DNA of 64,000 bases from Bacteroidaceae bacterium (lineage in GTDB: Bacteria; Bacteroidota; Bacteroidia; Bacteroidales; Bacteroidaceae), in contig JAFSKR010000044.1 of NCBI GenBank assembly GCA_017448825.1, positions 31,884-95,883 on the forward strand, given 5' to 3'. Below are positions 26,701-34,802 of the stretch, in pieces (position 1 is the stretch's first letter; the number at the start of each line of letters is the position of its first letter). The translations under genes were made by a program, and so were the position numbers. The notes beneath the pieces were generated by a model that was not told where the DNA came from, made no database searches, and saw only the letters and a program-made list of their open reading frames with translations.

Positions 26701-26982
26701 TTTGCGACCTGCGAGAGGAACCTCCAGTGTCTCATAACCTACGAAAGAAACAACGATGGTCGCCTTGGGGTCTGACACCTTGAAGGAGAAGTTACCGTCC
26801 AAGTCGGTAGCGGCACCATTGGTGGTACCTTTCTCACGTACAGAGGCGCCAGGAACTGGCTCACCACTCGTTTCACGAACTACACCAGTAATGGTGGTTT
26901 GAGCAATTGCAGCGATTGGCAACAGCATCATGCAGGCTGTCATCACTAATGCTCGCAAGTTCATAAAATTACTTTGAAACAT
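23770..26982 (-). CDS. susC: SusC/RagA-family TonB-dependent glycan transporter
   Basis: A 1070-residue outer-membrane transporter that imports oligosaccharides with SusD. It has a signal peptide (to about residue 28), a carboxypeptidase-like regulatory domain (about 30-105, GVVRETSGEPVPGASVREKG), then the TonB-box-like region with LLEDVVVVGYGTMKKK. The plug domain follows (SQTPGVNIQSKSGQPGEGFN, LYIIDGVAGDINSL, IERIDVLKDAASAAIYGARA, ANGVILITTKQGK). A long beta-barrel ends in MVGVNLKF with a terminal Phe. An alternative start is the ATG at 26964. No sigma/anti-sigma extension is present, so control is probably by a two-component or other regulator. No CAZyme shares the operon. Confidence 0.96.
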   Translation of the reverse strand: MFQSNFMNLRALVMTACMMLLPIAAIAQTTITGVVRETSGEPVPGASVREKGTTNGAATDLDGNFSFKVSDPKATIVVSFVGYETLEVPLAGRKNLTITLKTDDELLEDVVVVGYGTMKKKLVTGATVEVKGDDIAKLNTTAVLGALQSQTPGVNIQSKSGQPGEGFNINIRGAGTNGSTTPLYIIDGVAGDINSLAPGDIERIDVLKDAASAAIYGARAANGVILITTKQGKAGKMQVSYDGYFGWQNAYKMPQLLTAKQYMGVMDQINVNSGGTPFDWVNIVGQDKYDAYMSGADNGTNWLEEIRKKNALTTSHAINITGGSDRSVYASGFSYMKQNGIFGGPAASDYSRFTARFNSEHVLWRKGDLDIVTFGENLYYNHNEKSGISIGSQYANPISDALRAVPIIPLYNENGEYFGGDDYGSETSGLKAYPGAGMYFSNPIYDLANSQDANNKSKNYSLSMTAYVKIQPLKGLTWKSQFGYKHSSSSWRGYLPIYDDNANVNKTRNVNSVNQNMSTGWSWSMEHTLNYKFDLADAHHFDILAGGSLERSGYNMGEYMEGNSSDLLFSDFQRAYLTNAQASTGVTVGGYPWGDSAIASYFGRINYDYKETYMASVVLRADGSSNFAKGHRWGWFPSVSAGWVLSNEKFMESTQSWLDFAKIRASFGQNGNCNIANFNYLATVIFDEKGQYPFNQKNGYSQGGYVGSLVNENTTWETSEQWDIGLDTRFLNNRLSFSFDWYIKNTKDLLIQAPVLLEYGLDAPYVNGGNVRNTGIEFAVNWKDHIGDLGYSINFNLAHNKNKVTKVANENGYINGSETALQTQGTYVYRMEVGHPIGYFIGYKTAGVIQNETDLQAYLDANCLGDAANSKQGTGIKPGDLKFVDTNGDGQVNDDDKVEIGSPHPTWTGGLGLQVDYKGFDLGLTFYGSFGNQIYKYWRNEGSAWYENYTTEVYKYWHGEGTSNTLPRLEKSSQSVNWTENSDIFCHNADYVRLQNITLGYNFKTGFKKLPIQSARLYFTIQNLFTITGYNGMDPENGNNAGAADSWASGLDLGYYPAPRTFMVGVNLKF

Positions 26983-27113
26983 GAGTTGAAAATTTTGGTT
27001 AAAGATATTGTTAGTAAATAATTGTTTTATTTTTTGCCCACATTATTTAACATAACGGGGGGGGCTGTGATGATGTTTTTTGCCCTTTTTTCACATCTTT
27101 TTATACCACGTTG

Positions 27114-27121
27114 CAAAATTA
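27114..27121 (-). promoter_or_regulatory. -7 promoter element of the susCD operon
   Basis: TAATTTTG on the minus strand lies about 130 bp upstream of susC, leaving a long leader. The leader holds a G8 run (27057-27064 on the plus strand) and T-rich DNA but no clear hairpin. Confidence 0.45.
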
Positions 27122-27274
27122 TAACATTTTTAACAAATGGAATGACATTATTTTATCATAAAATGATACTTTTTTGATAACGACGTAAAAAAGTGTATTT
27201 GGGTTAACTTCTGTTGTCCCTTTTTCTTGAGAACTTGTTCTTTTATTCCGTTTCTGTGGAACTCTAAAACGGGA
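27122..27274. other. AT-rich interval upstream of the susC promoter
   Basis: Nothing coding is convincing here. It probably contains regulator-binding sequence for susC and the 3' flank of the GH67 transcript. Confidence 0.35.
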
Positions 27275-27308
27275 AATGCCCTCCCTTGTAGCATGGCAGG
27301 GAGGGCAT
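27275..27308 (-). terminator. Hairpin after the GH67 gene, probable terminator
   Basis: A perfect 11-bp stem (arms 27276-27286 and 27298-27308, ATGCCCTCCCT) lies 46 bp after the GH67 stop. The following T-content is modest (TTTCCCGTTTT), so termination strength is uncertain. The arms resemble the other CCCTCC palindromes in the window. Confidence 0.55.
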
Positions 27309-27354
27309 AGATGGGTCTATTACATGAATTGTCGAACAAGTTATATGGAATGGA

Positions 27355-29100
27355 CTATGGTAATCGGGCTGGGTCGGCGGCGGTGTAGTTGTCCATGTTG
27401 AGTCGATAGTCCATCAGTTCCTTTAACGTGTAGTGGGGGGCTGGACTATCGGGAGGAAGGGGACGATGCGAGAACTGCTGAAAGTAGAGCAGACAGGCAT
27501 CGCGCCACCACTGCGCATCCTTGGCTTGACGTTGGAAACGCTGTAACTGACGCTCATACTGCTCATGTTCTACGTAGGGCTTGACAGATTTCCATGTCTC
27601 CACAAATTCTTCTGCTTGGTGCACCCCACGGTCGTAAGTATAGCAGAGGTTGTCCCAGAGGGAAAGGCCGTTGTTCATGGTGTAATCCCATGACACATGG
27701 TGAAACCAAAGGAGGAGATTTTCGGGGCAAGTGTTCACATTATTATATAATATGTGTAGCGGTTCTGGATATTGGCTGACATTGTTGGAACCTTGTTCAC
27801 CTGCCAAGCATGGCTCATTGTGGTCTGAGCGGTTGAACCCGATGCCGATGGAGTCGGCACGGTGGTAGAAACGGGGTAGCCAGTCTTCACGCCAACCGGC
27901 AGGGGCACACCAGGGTTCAGGACCGTAGTGATGGCCTCCAGCAAAAATATGGTGAAGACCAAGGGGCATCATGTAATCGACGATGGCTTCACGGCTTTTA
28001 AGCAGGAGTTGAGTGATAGGGCGGACAAAACGGGGGTCATCGGTATAGTAGGTACGCAGGAAGTCTTCGGCGATGGTGCGGGAAGATACCCAGGGGTCGT
28101 TGGCAAGACGGCCGAAGGCATACCAGTTTGCCATCGCGAGGTCGTTGGCAGTCCAGTTGGGGGAGTCGCCGATGTTGGCAACGCCAGCGATGCCGACAAG
28201 ATTGCAGACCTCCCCGGGGGTCTGTATCTGTTGGAAAAACTCATGCCACATGGGAGCCAAGAAACAGGTATGGATGCTCTCACCTGTGTATTCTTGGGTG
28301 ATTTGAAATTCCACCATCATCTTGGTCTTCTTTAGCCCGAAAAACAGCGGTGAAACAGCCTCGCGTGGTTGGAAATCGATGGGGCCATTCTTGATTTGGA
28401 TGATGACATTGTCAGCAAACTGTCCATCGAAGGGCATGAACTCTTCGTAAGCCTGATTGGCGCGGTCTCCTCCCTTGGCTGAATAGACGAAAGCACGCCA
28501 CATGACGATGCCTCCGTGGGGCTGGAGGGCTGCTGCCAGCATATTGGCACCATCCACATGAGTGCGGCCATAATCCATCGGACCCGGTTCCCCCTCACTG
28601 TTGGCTTTGACGAGAAATCCCCCGAAGTCGGGAATGTAGCGGTAGATTTCTTTCACTTTCTTTTCCCACCATTGTTGTACTTTCTTGTCCAGCGGGTCGG
28701 CTGTGTCCAAATCGCCCAATGCCTTTGGCGATGCGAAGTTGACGGAGAGATAAACTTTGATGCCGTAAGGACGTAGCACATCGGCTATTTTTGCCGTTTT
28801 TTTCAGCATATCGGTAGAGAGTGCCAAAGGCTTGGCATTCACGTTATTGAGCACCGTTCCATTGATGCCGTAAGTCTGGTTAATGCGTCCGTATTCCTCA
28901 TAACGTGCTTTGAGTTGGGCTGGCATTGGACTCTTGTTGGTGGGTATTTCTTCCCACTTCCAAATGGAACGTCCAGCATAGCCGCGTTCCACGGTTCCGT
29001 CGGGGTTGTCCCAATGGTTGAGCAAGCGAAGTTCGAAGCCTTGTGCCATGGCAAGATGGCAGGTGAGCAGCAATACGATAACAGCAAATTTTTTTTTCAT
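27355..29100 (-). CDS. Alpha-glucuronidase GH67 lacking the N-terminal domain
   Basis: A 581-residue protein from the ATG at 29100 (an in-frame upstream start at 29259 would precede the promoter-like TAACTTTG at 29130-29137). It removes 4-O-methyl-glucuronic acid from the non-reducing end of xylo-oligosaccharides. A signal peptide (1-20, ending MAQ) is followed at once by the catalytic region: LLNHWDN (26-32), VKANSEGEPGP (164-174, E169), KNGPIDFQPRE (237-247, D242) and EFQITQEY (264-271, E270). These three match the catalytic E292, D365 and E393 of the Cellvibrio enzyme with a constant offset of 123. The roughly 140-residue N-terminal domain of canonical GH67 is therefore absent. Confidence 0.9.
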   Translation of the reverse strand: MKKKFAVIVLLLTCHLAMAQGFELRLLNHWDNPDGTVERGYAGRSIWKWEEIPTNKSPMPAQLKARYEEYGRINQTYGINGTVLNNVNAKPLALSTDMLKKTAKIADVLRPYGIKVYLSVNFASPKALGDLDTADPLDKKVQQWWEKKVKEIYRYIPDFGGFLVKANSEGEPGPMDYGRTHVDGANMLAAALQPHGGIVMWRAFVYSAKGGDRANQAYEEFMPFDGQFADNVIIQIKNGPIDFQPREAVSPLFFGLKKTKMMVEFQITQEYTGESIHTCFLAPMWHEFFQQIQTPGEVCNLVGIAGVANIGDSPNWTANDLAMANWYAFGRLANDPWVSSRTIAEDFLRTYYTDDPRFVRPITQLLLKSREAIVDYMMPLGLHHIFAGGHHYGPEPWCAPAGWREDWLPRFYHRADSIGIGFNRSDHNEPCLAGEQGSNNVSQYPEPLHILYNNVNTCPENLLLWFHHVSWDYTMNNGLSLWDNLCYTYDRGVHQAEEFVETWKSVKPYVEHEQYERQLQRFQRQAKDAQWWRDACLLYFQQFSHRPLPPDSPAPHYTLKELMDYRLNMDNYTAADPARLP

Positions 29101-29129
29101 GAAGAATTGTAGTTTTAGGTTTATGATTG

Positions 29130-29137
29130 CAAAGTTA
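29130..29137 (-). promoter_or_regulatory. -7 promoter element of the GH67 gene
   Basis: TAACTTTG on the minus strand, 30 bp ahead of the chosen start at 29100. No clear -33 element. Confidence 0.5.
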
Positions 29138-29263
29138 CGATTTTTACTCGACTTAACCGCATGAAGTAAAAAGTAATTTCCCTTAAATTTGTAAACTCCA
29201 CGTTCCAAACTGCAACTTTGTGTGTCATTTTGCAAGGATGAGACGATTTTTCCACCCAAAGAC

Positions 29264-29294
29264 TTGCCATGAAAGTGGAAAACTTGTAAATTTG
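29264..29294 (+). promoter_or_regulatory. Promoter of gdhA
   Basis: TTG (29264-29266), 20-bp spacer and TAAATTTG (29287-29294) match the Bacteroidota consensus, with a leader of about 50 nt before the ATG at 29351. Confidence 0.65.
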
Positions 29295-29350
29295 GAGAGT
29301 GAAACCTTACATTTTGTCAAATTTTCCACTAACCTAAAAATACGAAGACT

Positions 29351-30688
29351 ATGAACATTGACAAACTGATGGCTCAGTTGGAGCAGAAGCATCCAGGTGA
29401 GCGTGAGTACTTACAAGCTGTCAAGGAGGTGCTTGTTTCAATTGAAGAGGTTTATAACCAGCACCCGGAGTTTGAACGGGCGAAAATCATCGAACGGCTG
29501 GTGGAGCCGGAACGCATCATCACGTTCCGTGTGCCTTGGGTGGATGATAAAGGAGAGGTGCAAGTGAATTTGGGCTATCGGGTACAGTTCAATAGTGCCA
29601 TTGGTCCTTATAAAGGTGGTTTGCGCTTCCACGCCTCGGTGAATCTTAGCATCTTGAAATTCCTTGGTTTTGAACAGACGTTCAAGAACGCATTGACCAC
29701 TTTGCCTATGGGCGGTGGTAAGGGTGGCAGCGATTTCAGCATCCGTGGCAAGAGCGATGCGGAGGTGATGCGTTTCTGCCAAGCCTTCATGAATGAACTC
29801 TACCGCTACATTGGTCCCGAAATCGACATCCCGGCTGGCGACATCGGTGTGGGAGCACGAGAAATCGGTTACCTCTTTGGGCAATACAAGAAATTGACCC
29901 GTGACTGGAGTGGTGTGCTGACGGGTAAGGGATTGGAATATGGTGGTAGCCTTGTTCGTCCTGAAGCCACTGGTTTCGGTGGGTTGTATTTCGTGCATGA
30001 GATGTTGAAAACACATGGGCGCGACATCCAAGGAAAGACTATCGCCATCAGCGGTTTTGGGAATGTGGCTTGGGGTGCTGCTACGAAGGCGACACAACTG
30101 GGGGCTAAAGTCATCACAATCAGTGGACCTGATGGCTATATCTATGACCCTGAAGGTCTGAACGAAGAGAAAATCCGCTATATGCTTGACCTCCGTGCAT
30201 CGGGCAATGACATCTGCCAGCCGTATGCGGACGAGTTCCCGAGTGGCACTTTTGTGGAGGGTAAGCGTCCGTGGGAAGTGAAGTGTGACATCGCTTTGCC
30301 CTGTGCGACACAGAACGAATTGAATGGCGATGATGCCCGTCAATTGATTGATAACGGTTGCATCTGTGTGGGCGAAATCAGTAATATGGGTTGCACGCCT
30401 GAAGCCATCGATGCTTTCATCGACGCAAAGATGCTCTATGCACCTGGAAAGGCGGTGAACGCTGGCGGTGTGGCGACATCGGGATTGGAGATGAGTCAGA
30501 ACGCCATGCACCTCAGTTGGTCAGCAGAGGAAGTCGATCAACGTCTGCATGGCATCATGCACGGCATCCATGAGCAGTGTGTCCGCTATGGCCGTCAACC
30601 TGATGGTTATGTGAACTATGTGAAAGGTGCCAACATCGCTGGCTTCATGAAAGTGGCGAAGGCTATGATGGCGCAAGGCATCGTTTAG
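29351..30688 (+). CDS. gdhA: NADP-specific glutamate dehydrogenase
   Basis: The 445-residue cytoplasmic enzyme aminates 2-oxoglutarate to glutamate, the main ammonia assimilation step in many gut Bacteroidota. Recognisable segments are YRVQFNSAIGPYKGGLRFH (substrate-binding Lys), the catalytic-lysine loop PMGGGKGGSDFS, PAGDIGVGAREIGYLFGQYK, the Rossmann fingerprint ISGFGNVAWGAATKATQLGA, and NAGGVATSGLEMSQN. The length is typical of hexameric NADP-GDH. It is a monocistronic housekeeping gene with its own promoter and terminator, set among glycan-degradation genes. No irregularities are seen. Confidence 0.97.
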   Translation: MNIDKLMAQLEQKHPGEREYLQAVKEVLVSIEEVYNQHPEFERAKIIERLVEPERIITFRVPWVDDKGEVQVNLGYRVQFNSAIGPYKGGLRFHASVNLSILKFLGFEQTFKNALTTLPMGGGKGGSDFSIRGKSDAEVMRFCQAFMNELYRYIGPEIDIPAGDIGVGAREIGYLFGQYKKLTRDWSGVLTGKGLEYGGSLVRPEATGFGGLYFVHEMLKTHGRDIQGKTIAISGFGNVAWGAATKATQLGAKVITISGPDGYIYDPEGLNEEKIRYMLDLRASGNDICQPYADEFPSGTFVEGKRPWEVKCDIALPCATQNELNGDDARQLIDNGCICVGEISNMGCTPEAIDAFIDAKMLYAPGKAVNAGGVATSGLEMSQNAMHLSWSAEEVDQRLHGIMHGIHEQCVRYGRQPDGYVNYVKGANIAGFMKVAKAMMAQGIV

Positions 30689-30699
30689 CAGTAAAAAAC

Positions 30700-30737
30700 A
30701 AAAAAACGGCAAACCAACTCGGTTTGCCGCTTTTTTT
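30700..30737. terminator. Bidirectional terminator between gdhA and ugd
   Basis: A 9-bp stem (30707-30715 / 30721-30729, CGGCAAACC) with loop AACTC is flanked by A7 on the left and T7 on the right. It serves both convergent genes, and the ugd stop codon lies at its edge. Confidence 0.92.
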
Positions 30738-32010
30738 AGTCTCTACGGAAAATATCGCGTGTGTAAACCTTCTGTTGCACGTCGTCCAAACACGTGTCGT
30801 AGCGATTGGCGATAATGGCTTGGGAAAGTTCCTTGAATTTGGCAAGGTCATTGACCACTTTCGAGCCAAAGAAGGTGGTACCGTCAGTGAGGGTGGGTTC
30901 GTAGATGATGACGGTGGCACCCTTCGCCTTGATACGCTTCATGATGCCTTGGATAGATGACTGCCGGAAATTATCGGAGTTGCTCTTCATCGTCAGTCGG
31001 AACACGCCGATGACCACTTCTTTCTCCGTGTCGGCATTCCAGCGGATGCGGTTAGTGTAACTATAATAGCCCGCCATTTGGAGGACACGGTCAGCGATGA
31101 AGTCCTTGCGGGTGCGGTTGCTCTCCACAATAGCAGTCATCATCTGCTGAGGCACATCCTGATAGTTGGCGAGCAATTGTTTTGTGTCTTTGGGTAGGCA
31201 GTAACCACCATATCCGAACGAGGGGTTGTTGTAGTGGTTCCCGATGCGTGGGTCAAGACCTACACCTTGGATGATTGCTTGAGAGTCAAGTCCTTTTACT
31301 TCAGCGTATGTGTCTAATTCGTTAAAGTAACTGACGCGGAGTGCTAAGTAGGTGTTGGCAAACAACTTCACCGCTTCGGCTTCCGTGAGTCCCATCTGGA
31401 GCACTTCGATATTCTCCTTGATGGCACCTTCTTGTAAAAGTTGCGCAAACATTGTGGCTGCTTGATGCAGTTCTTCGCCATACTTCACTTCTATACGTTT
31501 CGGGGCTCCCACGATGATGCGCGAAGGGTATAAGTTGTCGTATAGTGCCTTGCTCTCGCGTAAGAATTCGGGCGAGAACAGGAGCTTCAACGTATAGCCA
31601 TACTTGTGGTAGAGGTTTTCTGTGTAACCGACAGGAATGGTTGATTTGATGACCATCACAGCATTGGGATTCACCTCTAATACAAGGTCGATGACCTCCT
31701 CCACATGGGAGGTGTCGAAGTAGTTCTTCACAGGGTCATAGTTGGTTGGAGCGGCAATGACCACGAAGTCGGCATCAGCGTATGCCGTGCGACCATCGAG
31801 GGTGGCTGTGAGGTTCAAGTCTTTCTCTGTCAGATACTTCTCGATATATTCGTCCTGAATGGGCGATTTTTTATTGTTGATGAGATTTACCTTTTCGGGG
31901 ATGACATCAACAGCCGTCACTTGATGGTGTTGTGCCAAGAGGGTGGCGATACTCAGTCCCACATAACCAGTACCTGCCACAGCAACCTTAATGTCCTTAA
32001 ATTCTCTCAT
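30736..32010 (-). CDS. ugd: UDP-glucose 6-dehydrogenase
   Basis: The 424-residue enzyme oxidises UDP-glucose to UDP-glucuronate for surface polysaccharide synthesis. It shows the N-terminal NAD fold ([17 protein letters not shown], 9-25), the conserved STIPVGYTE (123-131), SPEFLRE (146-152), the active-site [18 protein letters not shown] (262-279, Cys271) and a C-terminal UDP-binding domain. It lies 13 bp after a DUF2752 gene and downstream of GH3, sharing their direction. Whether the three are truly one operon is uncertain. The link to glucuronoxylan genes is probably coincidental, since this is a biosynthetic enzyme. Confidence 0.95.
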   Translation of the reverse strand: MREFKDIKVAVAGTGYVGLSIATLLAQHHQVTAVDVIPEKVNLINNKKSPIQDEYIEKYLTEKDLNLTATLDGRTAYADADFVVIAAPTNYDPVKNYFDTSHVEEVIDLVLEVNPNAVMVIKSTIPVGYTENLYHKYGYTLKLLFSPEFLRESKALYDNLYPSRIIVGAPKRIEVKYGEELHQAATMFAQLLQEGAIKENIEVLQMGLTEAEAVKLFANTYLALRVSYFNELDTYAEVKGLDSQAIIQGVGLDPRIGNHYNNPSFGYGGYCLPKDTKQLLANYQDVPQQMMTAIVESNRTRKDFIADRVLQMAGYYSYTNRIRWNADTEKEVVIGVFRLTMKSNSDNFRQSSIQGIMKRIKAKGATVIIYEPTLTDGTTFFGSKVVNDLAKFKELSQAIIANRYDTCLDDVQQKVYTRDIFRRD

Positions 32011-32023
32011 TATAACTCGGTTT

Positions 32024-32407
32024 TTAGATGATATTTCGGATGATTCCCCATACGAGGAGCAACACGATGAATGTCAGAATCACTTTGTTGTTGTAGCACC
32101 ATTCTCCGATTTTGCTGGCTCTGAAACGTGGGCTGAGTTGTCCTAATAACAACAGCCCCCAATAAGGGTAAGTGAAGAATAACCCTGCATTGAGACACCA
32201 TGCCTCGCTGAAGCGAAAGTGCATGAGGGCATGGAGTTGTCGCTGCATCCCACAGAGGGGACATTGCCATCCCGTCAGCTGATAAAGTGGGCATTTGATC
32301 CACCACGTTGGGCTGTATGGATTGCCCCAGAACAATACCAGCAGTACCATCGTCAGCGTGAGCAGAACGATGACGTTACTTGCTGATACCCAACTTCTTT
32401 GTTTCAT
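32024..32407 (-). CDS. DUF2752 small membrane protein
   Basis: A 127-residue protein with three or four membrane helices and the DUF2752 cysteine signature [18 protein letters not shown] followed by HALMH (two CxxC-like pairs, residues about 39-62). The gene starts inside the end of the GH3 gene (32-bp overlap in another frame). This implies coupling to GH3 translation, or simply compact packing. Function unknown; the Cys pattern could bind metal or iron-sulfur, which is speculation. Confidence 0.8.
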   Translation of the reverse strand: MKQRSWVSASNVIVLLTLTMVLLVLFWGNPYSPTWWIKCPLYQLTGWQCPLCGMQRQLHALMHFRFSEAWCLNAGLFFTYPYWGLLLLGQLSPRFRASKIGEWCYNNKVILTFIVLLLVWGIIRNII

Positions 32408-34745
32408 CGCATCGGAACGCTACAGACTGGTTGCCACAGGTGGCACGGAAGTCTCCTTTTTCCAAGACCCATTCGTTGTCGATACCCACAAAAGCGAGGT
32501 CGGTGGAGGGTAGGGTGAAGGTAACTGTTTGTGTTTCTCCTGGTTGCAAGGCAATTTTCTCGAAGGCACGTAATCGCTTGTTGTCTGGAGTGATGCTTGC
32601 CACAAGGTCGCTGACATAGAGGAGTACGGCCTCTTTGCCTGCACGCTCACCCGTATTGGTCACATCTACGGTGAACGTCAGTTCGTCGCCTGCTTTGAAG
32701 GTGGTTCTGTTGACCGTGAGATTGCTGTATTTGAAGGTCGTATAACTCATACCGTAACCGAAGGGGAACATTTCATCCACTTTGGCATCGTAGTTGTAGT
32801 TACCTGACATAGTGCCCACTTGTTGGCAAGGTTTGTAGTCGTAGGTGGCAAATGAACCTGTGTATTTCGGATAGGTGAACGGCAGTTTTGCTGAGAAGTT
32901 TGCTTCGCCAGCCATTAGGTTTGCCAATGCTTCGCCACCGTAGTTGGATGGCAACATGACGTCGATGATGGCTGTTGCTTGTTCTACCAGCGATGTGATG
33001 ATGCGTGGACGGCCCTCGTTGAGCACAAGGATGACGGGTTTGCCCGTTTCTTCCATCTTCTTCACCAATGCCGTTTGCTTTTCACTCAGCGTGAGGTCGT
33101 TGATGTTGCCTGGGGTTTCGCAGTAAGAGTTCTCACCGATGAAGGCGATGATGGCATCGCATGCTTTCACCTGTTCGGCCAGCAACTTTGTTTGTTCTAT
33201 GTCCACCTGTTCGTCTTGCCAGCCCTTCCCTTGATAGGTCAATGTGCTGTTATACAATACGTTGTTTGTACCAAACTTCTTAGCCAAAGCACTGTAGAAC
33301 GTGTGGTACTTACCAATGGTGCGGCATACAGAATCTGCCAGATGCCCCTGCCATGAATAAGACCATCCTCCGTTTTGAGGACGGAAATTGTCGGCATTCG
33401 GTCCCACGCAGAGCAGCTTCATGCCTTGTTTCAATGGGAGAATTGGTGCAGAAGTTCCCTTTCCCTGTTCATTTTTCAGCAGTACGATGCACTCTTCCGC
33501 CATCTTTGTTGCTTCGGCGGCAAACTCGTCGCTGCCAAACTTGGGATATTGTTTGGCGAGTTTTTTCGTGTCGATATCCCATGTTTTCGTGTCAAACAGC
33601 CCGATTCTGTATTTCAGTCGGAGAATGCGACGGACGGCATCGTCGATACGTTCTTGTGGCACCAACCCCTCATGGACGCATTCTTTCAGTAAGTCACAGA
33701 AACTCAAGTCGTAGGGATCCATGCTCATATCGATACCTGCATTGATGGCCAATGCGATGGCTTCTTTCTTGGTGGCAGCCACATGGTCGCGTTTCCACAG
33801 GTTGTCGATGTCCGCCCAGTCTGTCACAATCAAGCCATCCCAATTCAACTCCTCCTTCAGCCATTCGGTCAGCAATTTCTTGTTGGCATGAGTTGAGATG
33901 CCATTGATGACACCAGAATTGACCATTACTGTCAGTGCCCCTGCCTCGATACAACGGCGGTAAGGCTCGAAGTAGCGTTCGCGCAGTTCGCGTTCGGGAA
34001 TGAATGCGGGTGTCCTGTCCTTGCCAGAGAACGGGACTCCATAACCCATATAGTGTTTGAGCGAAACAGCAACGTGCTGGTTGTCAATATGATTGGGGTC
34101 TTCGCCTTGATACCCTTTGGTGAAAGCCACGCCCATTTCAGCATTCACATACGTGTCCTCGCCGAAACTTTCCCACATACGTGACCACAATGGTTGTCTG
34201 CCCAAATCCATCACAGGGTTATACACCCACGGAATGAGACAAGCACGTGACTCGTATGCCGTAATTTCACCCACTCGCCGTGGAATGTCGCGATTAAAAC
34301 TCGCTGCCATATTGATTTCCTGTGGGAAGAGGGTGCCGCCCCATGTATAGGTGGTGCCGTGATTCTGATCAACACCCATGATTTGTGGGATGCCGTTGCA
34401 CTGTTCCATTGAGCGTCGGTTCATCTGACGAATAGCCTGTGCCCACACGGCTGGTGGTTGTGCCAACGAGAAAGGCACATTCAGGATAGACCCTACTTTG
34501 TAGTGGTCAAAAGCTTTCTGCAAGGCTTCTTCTGAGAGCGTGAAGGTTTGGCGGTTTCCGAAATCGGTAACGACATCCACAGTCAACTCCATCATCTGTC
34601 CGATTTTCTCGTCCAGCGTCAGTTGTGCGAGTTTGGACTCCACTTGGGCTTCTATTTGTTCATCACGGGGAATGGCGGGCTTGATTTGTGCCATGCTCTG
34701 TATGCACAGAACACTTGCAGCCATTACAGCACAAAGATTCTTCAT
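32376..34745 (-). CDS. Exported beta-glucosidase, GH3
   Basis: A 789-residue protein from the ATG at 34745 (the longer frame begins with TTG at 34754). A signal peptide (to about residue 19, QSMAQ) is followed by the GH3 N-domain with EKIGQMMELTVD, GVDQNHGTTYTWGG, SFGEDTYVNAEMG and KHYMGYG, and the nucleophile motif GLIVTDWADI (Asp about 309). The C-domain contains AFIGENSYCETPGN and a fibronectin-III-like end (about 680-789). Full length and order match BglX/BoGH3B-type enzymes that release glucose from xyloglucan or glucomannan oligosaccharides. In this window it is a good candidate for trimming terminal glucose from glucomanno-oligosaccharides; that assignment is inferred. Confidence 0.92.
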   Translation of the reverse strand: MKNLCAVMAASVLCIQSMAQIKPAIPRDEQIEAQVESKLAQLTLDEKIGQMMELTVDVVTDFGNRQTFTLSEEALQKAFDHYKVGSILNVPFSLAQPPAVWAQAIRQMNRRSMEQCNGIPQIMGVDQNHGTTYTWGGTLFPQEINMAASFNRDIPRRVGEITAYESRACLIPWVYNPVMDLGRQPLWSRMWESFGEDTYVNAEMGVAFTKGYQGEDPNHIDNQHVAVSLKHYMGYGVPFSGKDRTPAFIPERELRERYFEPYRRCIEAGALTVMVNSGVINGISTHANKKLLTEWLKEELNWDGLIVTDWADIDNLWKRDHVAATKKEAIALAINAGIDMSMDPYDLSFCDLLKECVHEGLVPQERIDDAVRRILRLKYRIGLFDTKTWDIDTKKLAKQYPKFGSDEFAAEATKMAEECIVLLKNEQGKGTSAPILPLKQGMKLLCVGPNADNFRPQNGGWSYSWQGHLADSVCRTIGKYHTFYSALAKKFGTNNVLYNSTLTYQGKGWQDEQVDIEQTKLLAEQVKACDAIIAFIGENSYCETPGNINDLTLSEKQTALVKKMEETGKPVILVLNEGRPRIITSLVEQATAIIDVMLPSNYGGEALANLMAGEANFSAKLPFTYPKYTGSFATYDYKPCQQVGTMSGNYNYDAKVDEMFPFGYGMSYTTFKYSNLTVNRTTFKAGDELTFTVDVTNTGERAGKEAVLLYVSDLVASITPDNKRLRAFEKIALQPGETQTVTFTLPSTDLAFVGIDNEWVLEKGDFRATCGNQSVAFRCDETKKLGISK

Positions 34746-34802
34746 ATTGGTCAATTCGTCAATGTTTGTTTCAAAGGTTAATGGGTTGGTTGTGGGCGTG
34801 TG

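Noticed and set aside
29101-29259. Upstream start of GH67 giving 53 extra residues
   Set aside because: It would precede the -7 element at 29130-29137 and place polar residues before an obvious signal peptide.
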